Both the position numbers and the translations under genes were made by a program. 64,000 nucleotides of DNA, from contig CAWDIH010000001.1 of the NCBI GenBank assembly GCA_963802415.1, forward strand, positions 2,666,001 through 2,730,000, in the 5' to 3' direction. This stretch comes from DATAES01 sp963802415. Its GTDB lineage: Bacteria; Actinomycetota; Acidimicrobiia; Acidimicrobiales; JACDCH01. Below are positions 32,218 to 41,624 of this stretch, piece by piece. The notes beneath the pieces are model-generated. The model worked only from the letters and a program-made list of their open reading frames with translations. It did not search any database and had not been told where the DNA came from. The stretch's first letter is position 1. Every line of letters begins with the position of its first letter.

Positions 32218-33505
32218 ATGGGACGCAGGCGACTGGGGTCTGTCTCCGCGGCCACCGCGCTCGTCGTCACCCTGGCGATGGGCACGCTCGCTCCCGCCGC
32301 TGCCGCCGCCCCAGCCGCTGCCGCCACTCCCGGCACGCCGGCCCAGGCGCCGCCGTTGCCCAAGGCGTTCGTCCTCGTCGACGCCGACACCGGCGCCGTG
32401 ATCGCCGAACAGAATTCGCGGGCGGTGCGGCCGCCGGCGAGCACGATCAAGCTCCTGACCGCCCTCATCGCCGTCCAGCGCCTCCAGCCGGGCGATGCCA
32501 TCCCGATCAGCCCGCTGGCGGAAGCCATGCCGGCCCGCAAGATCAACGTGAAGGCGGGGCAGGTCTGGACGTTCCAGGATCTGCTGTATTCGATGATGAT
32601 GGTGTCCGCCAACGACGCCGCCGTCGCGATCGCGGAGAAGATCGGCGGCGGCACCCTGGACGGCTACCTCCGGATCGCCGAGTCCACCGCCGAACGGCTG
32701 CAACTCGCCGACCAACCGGTCCTCAACGACCCAGGAGGGCTCGACGACGAGTTCGCCAACAAAGGAGGCTCTCGCATCTCGCCGCGTGACCTCGCGATCG
32801 TCAGCCGCGTCTGTCTTGGGGCGGCCCGATCTCGTCAACGTGATCAACACACCGCACTACGTCTTCACCGGTGGCGACGGTCTCGGTCACACGCTCAACA
32901 ATCACGACCTGTTCCTCGATCTCTATCCCGGCGCCAACGGGTTGAAGACCGGGACGACCGAACTCGCCGGGCATACCTTCGTCGGTTCTGCGACGCGCGG
33001 CGGTCGCACGATGCTCGCGATCGTCTTCGACGCCGCCGACTACTACGGCTCAGCGGCCGCGTTGCTCGATCAGGGCTTCAACACCCCAGCCGCAGCCGAG
33101 GCCAACCTCGATCATCTCCCGCCGGTGGTGACCAACGCGTCGTTGCCGCCCCCGCCCGTCGCCCGAGTCGACGGCCCGGCGGAAGTGCCGGCGGCACCGA
33201 CGCCGGCGGCGACCGTCACGGCTGCGCGCGACGGAGGGTGGTCCTTCAACTCGCCTGCGATGGCGGGGTTCGTCCTCGGCCTCGGTCTCGCCGGACTCGT
33301 CGTGCTGCGACGTCGCACGGTCGTTCGCCGTCGACGGGCCCGAGCCGAGGCACGGCGTCGCGCCGACGAGGAACGACTGGCGTCAGACGGCGTCCCAGAC
33401 GAGTTGGGCGTCGCCTTCCGAATCGAGGAGGAGCTCAGCCGGGTCATGCTTGTCGATGTGGCCGATCAGCCCGTTGTAGATGCCGTAGCCGACGAGCTGG
33501 CGTAG
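32218..33505 (+). CDS. D-alanyl-D-alanine carboxypeptidase (S11), one frame break
   Basis: Penicillin-binding protein that trims the terminal D-Ala from peptidoglycan stem peptides. A Sec signal peptide with an Ala-rich cleavage region (about 10-40) is followed by ASTIKLLTALI (SxxK nucleophile), MVSANDAAVAIAE (SxN) and, in the second frame, GLKTGTTELAGH (KTG). The C-terminal hydrophobic helix (MAGFVLGLGLAGLVVL) and basic tail anchor it in the membrane. The frame changes near 32815. The last 120 bp overlap the convergent PhyH gene, so the true C-terminus may be shorter. Confidence 0.88.
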
Positions 33506-34183
33506 CCGCGGCGAGAACCGGCGCGCGACCTCGAGCGGGATCCCCAGCTGCTGGTTCTCCTGCTGGCGGATGTAGCCCGCGCAGTAGTTCATGGCGACAC
33601 CGACACGGCGCGTGCCCGTGCGGTTCGCGCCGCCGCCGTGCCACAGGCTCCCGTGCCACACCAACACCGATCCCTTCGACATCTCCGCGGCGATCGACGG
33701 ATAGTCCTGGCCGTAGGTCGGGCTGTGGTCGAGCAGGTGCGAACCGGGAACGAGTCGCGTCGCGCCGTTGTCCTCGGTGAAGTCGGTGAGTGCCCACATC
33801 GTGTTGCACACCGTGGGCGGGTGCGGTTTCGGGATGGGGATCAACTGATCGTCGGCGTGGATCGGCTGCGCCGATTCTTCCGGACCGATGGCGATCGACG
33901 ACAGCGACGACACGAGGCAACCGCCGTCGAGCACACCTTCGACGACCGGGAGCACGTTCGGATGCACCGGGATCCGCTCGTACAGGTCGCCATGGACGAG
34001 CAGGTTGTAGATCCGCCATGTGTGCTCGCCTTCGAAGCTGTTGGACGCGGGCTCGATGGCGAAGTCGTGCTCGAGACGCACGAGGTCCTCTGCGAGTGCG
34101 TCGACGAGGTCGGCTTCGATCGCGCCGTCGATGATGGTGAAGCCCTGTTCGGCGATGTCGGCCACGTGCGCGGCGGTGTCCAT
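33383..34183 (-). CDS. Phytanoyl-CoA dioxygenase (PhyH)-family Fe(II)/2-oxoglutarate oxygenase
   Basis: Cupin-fold oxygenase of about 266 residues. The facial triad is visible as HADDQ (His-x-Asp) after SSIAIGPEESAQPI and the distal His in WHGSLWHGGGANRTGTRR, where the Arg binds 2-oxoglutarate. Members hydroxylate lipids, osmolytes or secondary metabolites; the substrate is not evident here. The ATG at 34183 was preferred over an upstream in-frame start at 34219, because the latter would overlap the divergent glutathione peroxidase start. Confidence 0.87.
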   Translation of the reverse strand: MDTAAHVADIAEQGFTIIDGAIEADLVDALAEDLVRLEHDFAIEPASNSFEGEHTWRIYNLLVHGDLYERIPVHPNVLPVVEGVLDGGCLVSSLSSIAIGPEESAQPIHADDQLIPIPKPHPPTVCNTMWALTDFTEDNGATRLVPGSHLLDHSPTYGQDYPSIAAEMSKGSVLVWHGSLWHGGGANRTGTRRVGVAMNYCAGYIRQQENQQLGIPLEVARRFSPRLRQLVGYGIYNGLIGHIDKHDPAELLLDSEGDAQLVWDAV

Positions 34184-34211
34184 GGCTGCACATTCTGACA
34201 AGAATGGGGGC

Positions 34212-34700
34212 ATGTCCATCTACGACGTCCCCATCAACACACTCGACGGTGACGCGGCCGATCTGCACGAGTACGAGGACAAGACCGTCCTGCTCGTGAA
34301 CGTCGCGTCGAAATGTGGCCTCACCCCGCAGTACACCGGCCTCGAACGCATCCACGAGAAGTACAAGGACCGCGGCTTCACGGTGCTCGGGGTGCCGTGC
34401 AACCAGTTCGGTGGGCAGGAGCCTGGGAGCCCTGAGGAGATCCAGTCGTTCTGCTCGACCTCCTACGACGTCACGTTCCCGTTGACCGAGAAGGTCGAGG
34501 TCAACGGCGACGGCCGGCACGATCTGTACCGGCAACTCGTCGACATGGCCGACAGCAGTGACGGGCACACCGGCGACATCCGCTGGAACTTCGAGAAGTT
34601 CGTCATCGCGCCGGGCGGCGAGGTGGTCGCCCGGTTCAACCCGATGGTCGAACCCGAGGCGCCCGAGGTCGTCGAGACCATCGAGAAGGCGCTGACGTAG
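34212..34700 (+). CDS. Glutathione peroxidase-family (thiol peroxidase)
   Basis: Cysteine-type GPx of 162 residues reducing hydroperoxides, in bacteria usually with thioredoxin as donor. The catalytic tetrad is present: LLVNVASKCGLTPQYTGLE (peroxidatic Cys), VLGVPCNQFGGQEPG (Gln and resolving-type Cys) and WNFEKFVIAPGG (Trp, Asn). ATG 34212 follows a G-rich stretch. It is divergent from the PhyH gene (28 bp apart). Confidence 0.93.
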   Translation: MSIYDVPINTLDGDAADLHEYEDKTVLLVNVASKCGLTPQYTGLERIHEKYKDRGFTVLGVPCNQFGGQEPGSPEEIQSFCSTSYDVTFPLTEKVEVNGDGRHDLYRQLVDMADSSDGHTGDIRWNFEKFVIAPGGEVVARFNPMVEPEAPEVVETIEKALT

Positions 34701-34795
34701 AAGGCGCATCGGGGGCGAGGCGCCCGAGAGTCCTCCTCGACGTCTCGCCCCTCACCGAATCTCGCCAGTACCGGCTGCTCTACACGGGGCAGCTG

Positions 34796-35962
34796 GTGTC
34801 GTTCTTCGGCCGCCAGCTCACGATCGTGGCGTCGGCGCTGCAGATCTTCCTGCTGACGAACTCGTCGCTGCAGGTCGGTCTGCTGAGCCTTGCGCAGCTC
34901 GGACCGGTCATCGTGTGCTCGTTGTTCGGTGGTTCGCTGGCTGATGCGGTCGACCGACGGAAGCTGCTCATCGTCGCCAACGTGCTCATGGCGGGCACGA
35001 GCATCGGGCTCGCGGCGAACGCGATGCTCGGCCAGCCGCAGGTGTGGCCGCTCTACGTGTGCACGGCACTGAACGCAGGCTTCTCGTCGATCGACGCGCC
35101 GACCCGAACCGCGGCGGTTGCGACGCTCGTTCGCCGCGATCAGATCCCAGCCGCGGCGGCGCTGAACCAGACCGGCTATCAGTTCGGCCAAATTGCTGGG
35201 CCCGCGTTCGCGGGCCTCCTCATCGGCACCCTGTCGATCGCCGCTACGTACTGGGTCGACGTCGGCACGTCCGTGATCGCTCTGGTGCTCCTGGCGCGCA
35301 TGCGTGCGATGGTGCCGGAAGGTGGAGGGACGCGCGCCGGCCTGAACTCTGTGAAGGAGGGTCTGCGCTACCTGCGCGGACAGCGAGCCGTACAGGGCAC
35401 GTTCCTGATCGACATCAACGCCATGGTGTTCGGCATGCCCCGCGCACTGTTCCCCCAGCTCGGTACCGAGCTCTACGGCGGGGGCGCGGGGACCGTCGGC
35501 CTGTTGTACGCCGCCCCGGCCGCGGGCGCGTTCATTGGTGCCGTGACGACGGGTTGGGTCGGCAGCGTCCGCCGTCCCGGTCGTGCCGTCCTGATCGCCG
35601 TGACCGGGTGGGGCGCGGCGATCGCGGCATTCGGATTGACCTCGTGGCTGCTCGTCGGCCTGCTGTTCCTCGCCATCGCCGGTGCCGCTGATGTGATCTC
35701 CGCGGTGTTCAGGGGCACGATCTTGCAGCTCCAGGTGCCGGACCGCCTACGCGGGCGCCTGAACGCGATCAACATCGCGGTGGTCACGGGCGGTCCTCGC
35801 CTCGGCGACGTCGAGGCAGGCGTCGTCGCGACGCTCACCACGGCCCAGTTCTCGGTCGTGTCGGGCGGTCTCGCGTGCATCGCGGGCGTCGGGCTCCTCG
35901 CACGGTGCCGGCCGGAACTCGGACAGTGGCGGGCGCCCGATAACCTCGACTCCATCACATGA
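34796..35962 (+). CDS. MFS exporter (EntS/DUF894 type), start unresolved
   Basis: Twelve-helix permease resembling siderophore or macrolide exporters of the EntS type. VIVCSLFGGSLADAVDRRKLL is the A-motif loop, and VFRGTILQLQVPDRLRGRLNA is the conserved late cytoplasmic loop. The first usable start is the GTG at 34796, yet family-like sequence (SPLTESRQYRLLYTGQ) continues in frame upstream with no ATG, GTG or TTG. Either the N-terminus starts from an unusual codon or an upstream base is wrong. It ends in an ATGA overlap with the helicase. Confidence 0.82.
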   Translation: MSFFGRQLTIVASALQIFLLTNSSLQVGLLSLAQLGPVIVCSLFGGSLADAVDRRKLLIVANVLMAGTSIGLAANAMLGQPQVWPLYVCTALNAGFSSIDAPTRTAAVATLVRRDQIPAAAALNQTGYQFGQIAGPAFAGLLIGTLSIAATYWVDVGTSVIALVLLARMRAMVPEGGGTRAGLNSVKEGLRYLRGQRAVQGTFLIDINAMVFGMPRALFPQLGTELYGGGAGTVGLLYAAPAAGAFIGAVTTGWVGSVRRPGRAVLIAVTGWGAAIAAFGLTSWLLVGLLFLAIAGAADVISAVFRGTILQLQVPDRLRGRLNAINIAVVTGGPRLGDVEAGVVATLTTAQFSVVSGGLACIAGVGLLARCRPELGQWRAPDNLDSIT

Positions 35963-37143
35963 GGACCACATTCGAGGCCCTCGGCCTTTCCCCCGACCTG
36001 GTCGAGGCGCTCAACACGGCGGGCATCACCCATCCATTCCCGATCCAATCGCTCACCATCGCTGACGCGCTGGCCGGACGGGACGTGTGCGGCAAGGCCA
36101 AGACAGGCTCGGGCAAGACTCTCGCGTTCGGCCTTCCGCTGCTCGAGCGGACGCCTCCGGCCGAGCCGGGCAGGCCCAGGGCGCTCGTGCTCGTGCCGAC
36201 CCGTGAGCTGGCGGTCCAGGTCGAGTCCGTGCTCGCGCCACTGGGGAAGGAGCGGGGGGTGCGTCTTGGCCTCGTGTACGGAGGCCAGTCGCTCGAACGG
36301 CAGGCGCGGCGGTTGCGGGACGGCGTGGAGATCGTGGTGGCCACGCCCGGTCGTTTGATCGACATGCTCGATCGCAAGGCGCTCTCGCTCGAGGCGCTCA
36401 CCTGCGTCGTGCTCGACGAGGCGGACCGAATGGCCGACATGGGGTTCCTGCCACAGGTCGAATGGATCCTCCGCCACGTGGGCGGCTCGCACCAGACGCT
36501 GCTCTTCTCGGCGACTCTCGACGGCGCCGTCGACGTGCTGGTTCGTCGCTACCAGCGCGATCCCGTCTTCCACGAGGTCGAGTCGCGCACGATCACAGTC
36601 GAGGAAATGGTGCATCGCTTCCTCCTCGTCCACGAGATGGACAAGGTGAAGGTTGCGGCCGCGATCACCCGCGGCGCGGGACGGACCCTCATGTTCACGG
36701 GCACGAAGCGATCGGCCGACCGGCTCGCCGCAAACCTGACGAAGGAAGGCGTCCGAGCCGCTGCCATCCACGGCGATCTGCCGCAACGCATCCGTGAGCG
36801 AGCGCTCGACGACTTCCAGAACGGTCGCCTTCCCGTGCTCGTCGCGACCGACGTGGCCGCGCGCGGGCTGCACATCGACGACGTCGAGATCGTCGTGCAC
36901 TACGACCCGCCGCAGGATCACAAGGCGTACCTCCACCGGTCCGGTCGCACCGCCCGGGCCGGCGAATCGGGCATCGTCGTCACGCTCGTGCTCTGGAACG
37001 AGGAGCTGGAGATCAAACGGCTGCTGCCGCGCATCGGCGTCAAGCAGCCGCTCGTGCAGGTGTTCTCCAACGACTCGCGGCTGGCCGATCTCGCCTCGTG
37101 GGACCCGGCCGATACCGCCGAACCCGAAGCCGCCACCCGCTGA
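35959..37143 (+). CDS. DEAD-box RNA helicase
   Basis: ATP-dependent RNA helicase of 394 residues, with both RecA-like domains and only a short tail. The Q motif is THPFPIQSL, the Walker A AKTGSGKTLAF, then VPTRELAVQ, ATPGRLIDML, VVLDEADRMADMG, LLFSATLD, VLVATDVAARGLHI and HRSGRTARAG. Such proteins remodel RNA in ribosome assembly or cold adaptation. ATG 35959 overlaps the stop of the MFS gene by ATGA. A 101-bp inverted-repeat element follows downstream. Confidence 0.95.
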   Translation: MRTTFEALGLSPDLVEALNTAGITHPFPIQSLTIADALAGRDVCGKAKTGSGKTLAFGLPLLERTPPAEPGRPRALVLVPTRELAVQVESVLAPLGKERGVRLGLVYGGQSLERQARRLRDGVEIVVATPGRLIDMLDRKALSLEALTCVVLDEADRMADMGFLPQVEWILRHVGGSHQTLLFSATLDGAVDVLVRRYQRDPVFHEVESRTITVEEMVHRFLLVHEMDKVKVAAAITRGAGRTLMFTGTKRSADRLAANLTKEGVRAAAIHGDLPQRIRERALDDFQNGRLPVLVATDVAARGLHIDDVEIVVHYDPPQDHKAYLHRSGRTARAGESGIVVTLVLWNEELEIKRLLPRIGVKQPLVQVFSNDSRLADLASWDPADTAEPEAATR

Positions 37144-37218
37144 CCGACGGCGCCGCGGCCCCTACGCCGCGCCCCGCCCCACGCCCCGCCCTCCGCCCGC
37201 GCACCTCCTCCGCGCACA

Positions 37219-37319
37219 TTGTCGTCTCAGCCACCGAAACCGGTGGCTGAGACCACACAGAGCGAACGCCTCGGCGGTCTGTGTCGACTGAGCGACGGTA
37301 ACGGTGGCTGAGACGACAA
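37219..37319. repeat. 101-bp element bounded by 18-bp inverted repeats with nested hairpins
   Basis: The outer arms, TTGTCGTCTCAGCCACCG (37219-37236) and its exact complement (37302-37319), bound the element. The left arm can alternatively pair with an inner copy of the complement at 37241-37253, forming a 13-bp hairpin with loop AAAC. ACACAGA and TCTGTGT in the middle can form a third stem. The second half is a degenerate tandem copy of the first with a period near 61 bp. It sits 75 bp after the DEAD-box helicase stop and 49 bp before a membrane-protein start. It could be a terminator, an RNA switch or a small mobile element. Confidence 0.85.
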
Positions 37320-37368
37320 AGAGCGGTCCGGAGCTGACCGCGCTGAACCGGAGCCTGACCGCTCGCGG

Positions 37369-38439
37369 GTGTCGAATAACGTCGTCTCCGTGGCGCGCGC
37401 GGCGGAGTGGAACCGACCTCGCTGGATCCGGTCCCCGGCAGTGGACATCTCGTTGGCATTCGCGTGGTTGCCGTTCGCGCTGACGGCCCGCGCCGTGAGT
37501 CATGACCCCCACTCGCTTGTGCTGCTGCTCAACACGACGTTTCTGATCTCGTTCGTGCACCAGCCGCTCACGTTGCCGCTGGTCTACGGCGATCCCGCGC
37601 AGTACGCGTCGCGACGCAGGCTGTTCACGTTGAGCCCGATCGTGTTCTTCGTTGCGGTCACAGTCGGACTGTGGGTGTCCTTCGCCCTCGTCGCTGTCGT
37701 CGCGGGGTTGTGGAACGCGGAACACACGCTGATGCAGCGGTTCGGTGTCACCCGCATCTACGGCCGCAAAGCGGGCCAGGACAGCGGGACGCTCGAGCGA
37801 TGGATGCTCGTCTCGTGGCTCCTCCTGGCCGTCGTGTGGATCGGATCCGATCCCGCGACACCGGGACGCGTTGCGCGTCTGCCGCTTGGCGACGTCAACA
37901 CGGCGTCGGTCGACCACCTCACGACACTGCGTCCCTTCGTGGCTGCTCTGGTCATGCCGGTGCTCGTACTGTCGGTCGTGTTGGCGCTGCGTTGGATCGC
38001 CGGTGAGTGGTCGAGGGCGCGACAAGGCGACGCCAACCCTGCCAAGTGGCTCTACGTCGCATCGACTGCAGTGCTGTTCGCGTGGATGCTCGTGGACCCG
38101 GTGTCCGGGTTCATCGCCTACGTGGGCGCCCATGCCATCGAGTACTTCGTCATCGTCAACCATTCCCTTGGCTCCCGCTACGACGACGGCTCCGGCGGAC
38201 CGCTCGGCGCTGCCGTGCGCACCGCACACGGACGCACGAAGTTCTTCGCCGGCTACGGGGCCGCGCTGATCCTGCTGATCGTGTTCCTCCATCGCACGGG
38301 GAACGTGGATGCGTACGGGTTCGCAGTTCTCTGGCTCGGCGGCCTGCACGTCTTCTACGACGGGTTCATCTGGAAGCTTCGGCGACCCGTGGTCGCTCGC
38401 GGGTTCGTTCAACCGATGCCGGCGAACGTCAGCGCATAG
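37369..38439 (+). CDS. Multi-pass membrane protein of unknown function
   Basis: About 356 residues with eight or nine predicted membrane helices. Charged or aromatic motifs at helix ends look functional rather than random: GLWNAEHTLMQRFGVTRIYG, GAHAIEYFVIVNHSLGSRY and LHVFYDGFIWKLRRP, with several membrane-proximal His residues that could bind metal or haem. I do not recognise the family. A GTG at 37369 is used; a second GTG at 37390 is possible. Its 3' end overlaps the convergent NUDIX gene by 31 bp. Confidence 0.75.
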   Translation: MSNNVVSVARAAEWNRPRWIRSPAVDISLAFAWLPFALTARAVSHDPHSLVLLLNTTFLISFVHQPLTLPLVYGDPAQYASRRRLFTLSPIVFFVAVTVGLWVSFALVAVVAGLWNAEHTLMQRFGVTRIYGRKAGQDSGTLERWMLVSWLLLAVVWIGSDPATPGRVARLPLGDVNTASVDHLTTLRPFVAALVMPVLVLSVVLALRWIAGEWSRARQGDANPAKWLYVASTAVLFAWMLVDPVSGFIAYVGAHAIEYFVIVNHSLGSRYDDGSGGPLGAAVRTAHGRTKFFAGYGAALILLIVFLHRTGNVDAYGFAVLWLGGLHVFYDGFIWKLRRPVVARGFVQPMPANVSA

Positions 38440-38945
38440 AGGACCGCCGTCAGCGACAGGCCGTCGGGCATCTCGCCGTGCTCCACGGTGCTGCGTACGT
38501 CGGCGATGGGCACCCACTCGATGCGCTCGGCCTCACCCGGGTCGGTCGGCGTCGCCACGTGTTGCGCGCCTGCGGCGAGGTAGATGTGGAACCGTTGATC
38601 CGACAGCCCGTTGGTCGGCTGGTACGTCACCAGGTGCTTCAGCGGACCCGGCGCCCAGCCGGTCTCTTCGATCGTCTCGCGCGTCGCTGCTTCCTCGGGA
38701 GTCTCACCGGGCTCGATTCCGCCTGCCGGAATCTCCCAGCCCCACGTGTCGGTGATGAACCGGTGCCGCCACAACAAGAGCAGCCCGCGGTCAGGATCGT
38801 GCACGACCGCGCCGGCCGCCTTGTGCGGCATGCGGACGACGTGGTGCTCGAACCGGTGCTCGCCCGGGATCTCCACGTCGACGAGCGTGAGCCGGATCCA
38901 GTCGCTCTCGTAGATGGACCGCTCACCGTGCACCGTCCAGCGCAT
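38409..38945 (-). CDS. NUDIX hydrolase (ADP-ribose pyrophosphatase-like)
   Basis: NUDIX-fold pyrophosphohydrolase of 178 residues. The full Nudix box occupies about residues 75-97 (GGIEPGETPEEAATRE, then TIEETGW), with the expected Glu residues for Mg binding. The preceding VVRMPHKAAGAVVHDPDRG and LLLLWRHRFITDTWGWEIPA match the ADP-ribose/nucleoside-diphosphate-sugar type. It is convergent with the membrane-protein gene and divergent from the methyltransferase gene, 22 bp away. Confidence 0.88.
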   Translation of the reverse strand: MRWTVHGERSIYESDWIRLTLVDVEIPGEHRFEHHVVRMPHKAAGAVVHDPDRGLLLLWRHRFITDTWGWEIPAGGIEPGETPEEAATRETIEETGWAPGPLKHLVTYQPTNGLSDQRFHIYLAAGAQHVATPTDPGEAERIEWVPIADVRSTVEHGEMPDGLSLTAVLYALTFAGIG

Positions 38946-38967
38946 GGCTCGAACTTACGCTTGCGTC

Positions 38968-40443
38968 GTGCTGTCGCCCGCTCGACGACGTGAGCTGGGG
39001 GCGTTCTACACACCGGCAGACGTCGCTGGCCGGCTCGTCGAGATCGCGCTCGCGGGGCTCGATGGGACGCCGGCGGTGTGCGATCCGGCCTGCGGCAACG
39101 GCGAGTTCCTCGTCGGGGCGGGAACCGCGCTCGCTCGGCTGGGGCTCCCGCGCGTCACCGTGGCGCGGGACTTGTTGTGGGGATGCGACATCGATCCGGC
39201 GGCGGTGGCCGCGACACGCGCAGCGATCGCGGAGTGGTCCGGTGTCGATCCGCTCGATCACGTGGTCGTCGCGGACGGGTTGACGATGACCGACGCGTGG
39301 CGCGGTCACTTCGATGCCGTGGTCGGCAACCCGCCGTTCCTGAACCAGCTCGAACGCGTCACAGCGCGCCGCACCCCGTTGCCTCCCGCGCTCGCCGCGA
39401 TCGCGCGCGCCCGTACACCGACACGGCGTGGCTGTTCCTCGTCGTCGCCCGCGATCTCGTGCGACCGGGTGGCCGTGTCGTGCTGGTGCAACCGCAGTCA
39501 CTGGTGGCCGCCCGCGACGCTGCACCCGTTCGCGACCTTGTCGGTTCGTCGCTCGAAGGCCTGTGGTGGTGCGACGAGCGATTGTTCGACGCGAGCGTCC
39601 GCGTGTGCGCGCCGGTGCTCGGTCGTCCGTCTGGGTCCGTGCGCCGATGGTCGGGGCGCGCGGTGTCGGAGATCGCACCCGCCGCGCGGCCGCAGTCGTC
39701 GTGGAGCGTCCTGATTCCATCCGACGTCCCCGCCGTCGATCTCGCAGTGGGCGTTGCAACGTTGGGTGACATCGCGACCGCGACTGCGGGGTTCAGAGAC
39801 GAGTACTACGGGCTGCGACCCACGGTGATCGACGAGCCGGGCGGCGATCTTCCGCTGCTGATCACCAGCGGGCTGGTCGACGTCGCCCGTGTGCGGTGGG
39901 GCGAACGCGGCGGCGCGGTTCGGTGGCCGGCGCTACGCGCATCCGCGTGTCGACCCGGCGAAGCTCACGGGTCCGCTCGCGCGCTGGGTGGCGCAGCGGC
40001 TCGTACCCAAGGTCGTCGTCGCGACGCAGACCAAGGTCGTGGAAGCTGCCGTCGATCGGTACGGCAGTTGGGTGCCCTCCACGCCGGTGATCTCGGTCCA
40101 CGCCCCTGTCGACCACCTCTGGCGGGTCGCGGCGGTGTTGACCGCCCCAGGAGTGAGCGCATGGGCGCTGCGTCACTACGCCGGTGCTGCGCTCAATCCC
40201 GATTCGATCAAGTTGTCTGCGCGCCAGGTGCTCGACGTGCCGCTCCCGGCGGACGAAGCCGCGTGGCTGGAAGCCGCGAGGGCCCTCGCTGCGGGCCGGA
40301 TCCTCGACACGGGCCGGGCCATGAGCCTCGCGTTCGGCACCGGTGAGGACGTGTTCGAGTGGTGGTGCGCCCGGCTCCCGGCCCACGTTCGAGCGCTATT
40401 GCGCCCGGACGCGCACAAGGCGAAGGGCATCATGGAGGGGTGA
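38968..40443 (+). CDS. N6-adenine DNA methyltransferase (type IIG/Eco57I-like), two frame breaks
   Basis: DNA methyltransferase with SAM-binding AVCDPACGNGEFLVGAG and the adenine-specific catalytic motif VVGNPPFLNQLE. FYTPADVAGRLVEIAL is the typical N-terminal YTP motif. The rest resembles a TaqI-type recognition domain (LPLLITSGLVD, then AALNPDSIKLSARQVLDVPLP). Frame changes are needed near 39405 and 39910. No N-terminal nuclease domain or separate restriction gene is present, so it is an orphan methylase or a defence remnant. It ends in a GTGA overlap with metX. GTG at 38968 used as start. Confidence 0.82.
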
Positions 40444-41624
40444 GCCGCCGGGTCCATCCTTCGATGCTGCCTGCATCGGGTGCATGGCGGCCCGGTGATC
40501 ATCCTGGGCAACGGCGGTTTCTGTCGCTCGCGGCGGACCGGCCCTTCGTCCTCGAAGGCGGGGGCTCGCTGCGTGACATCGCCGTCGCCTTCGAGACCTG
40601 GGGTGCGCTCGACGCAGACGCGGGCAATGCCGTGCTCGTGTGCCACGCGCTCACGGGCGACAGCCACGCCGCCGGACCACTCGTCGACGGCCATCCCAGC
40701 CCCGGCTGGTGGGACGGCTTGATCGGCCCTGGCAAGGCACTCGACACGGAGCGCTATTTCGTGGTGTGCGCCAACGTGCTCGGCGGTTGCCAGGGCACGA
40801 CCGGCCCGTCATCACCGCATCCCGATGACGGACGCCCGTATGCATCGCGGTTCCCCGTCGTGTCGATCCGCGACTGGGCGCGCACGCAGGCCGCGCTGGC
40901 GGACCACCTCGGCATCGACCGCTGGCTCACGGCAGTCGGCGGGTCGATGGGCGGGATGATGGTGCTCGAGTGGGCGATCATGTTCCCCGATCGCGTCCGC
41001 TCGATCGTCCCGATCGCAACGTGCGTCGCCGCGACCGCGCAACAGATCGGCTGGTGGAGCACGGGCCGGCGGGTGATCCATCTCGATCCCCGTTTCCGAG
41101 GTGGCGACTACTACGACGCCGTGCCGGGCGACGGGCCCCATGAAGGTCTGGCGCTGGCGCGCATGATCAGTCAGATCACCTTCCGCAGTGACGACGTCTT
41201 CACCGACCGGTTCGGTCGCGAGGTCGTCGAGCCGTTGAACGGCGGCTTCTCGCTGTGGCAGCGATTCGAAGTCGAGCGCTACCTCGAGTACCACGGTGAC
41301 AAGCTCGTGCGCCGCTTCGACGCCAACACCTACCTGCTCGTGACGAAGGCGATGGACCTGCACGACATCGGCCGCGGTCGCGGCGGTATCGACTCGGCGG
41401 TGCGGCGCATCGGGGCGCCGGTGCTGGCCATGGGGATCAGCTCGGACATCCTGTACCCCGCCTACCAGTCACGCGAGATCGTCGACTGCGTCGTGGCCGC
41501 CGGCGGCGATGCCGGCTACATCGAGCTCGACAGCCCGCACGGCCACGATGCGTTCCTCCTCGACTTCGACCAGGTCGGTCACGCGCTCACGGAGTTCCTC
41601 AAGAAAGTGGAGAAGGATGGCTGA
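40440..41624 (+). CDS. metX: Homoserine O-acetyltransferase
   Basis: Alpha/beta-hydrolase-fold acyltransferase activating homoserine for methionine synthesis. The nucleophile elbow is TAVGGSMGGMMVLEW (Ser near 169), the catalytic Asp is in SSDILYPAYQS and the His in SPHGHDAFLLD. GPSSPHPDDGRPYASRFP is a MetX hallmark. GTG 40440 overlaps the methyltransferase stop; an alternative ATG lies at 40464. It overlaps metY by 8 nt, so the two are coupled. Some family members use succinyl-CoA instead, which cannot be excluded. Confidence 0.93.
   Translation: MSRRVHPSMLPASGAWRPGDHPGQRRFLSLAADRPFVLEGGGSLRDIAVAFETWGALDADAGNAVLVCHALTGDSHAAGPLVDGHPSPGWWDGLIGPGKALDTERYFVVCANVLGGCQGTTGPSSPHPDDGRPYASRFPVVSIRDWARTQAALADHLGIDRWLTAVGGSMGGMMVLEWAIMFPDRVRSIVPIATCVAATAQQIGWWSTGRRVIHLDPRFRGGDYYDAVPGDGPHEGLALARMISQITFRSDDVFTDRFGREVVEPLNGGFSLWQRFEVERYLEYHGDKLVRRFDANTYLLVTKAMDLHDIGRGRGGIDSAVRRIGAPVLAMGISSDILYPAYQSREIVDCVVAAGGDAGYIELDSPHGHDAFLLDFDQVGHALTEFLKKVEKDG

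Noticed and set aside
40300..40464. SAM-responsive riboswitch upstream of metX
   Set aside because: metX overlaps the preceding coding region, leaving no room for a leader, and no riboswitch core was visible.
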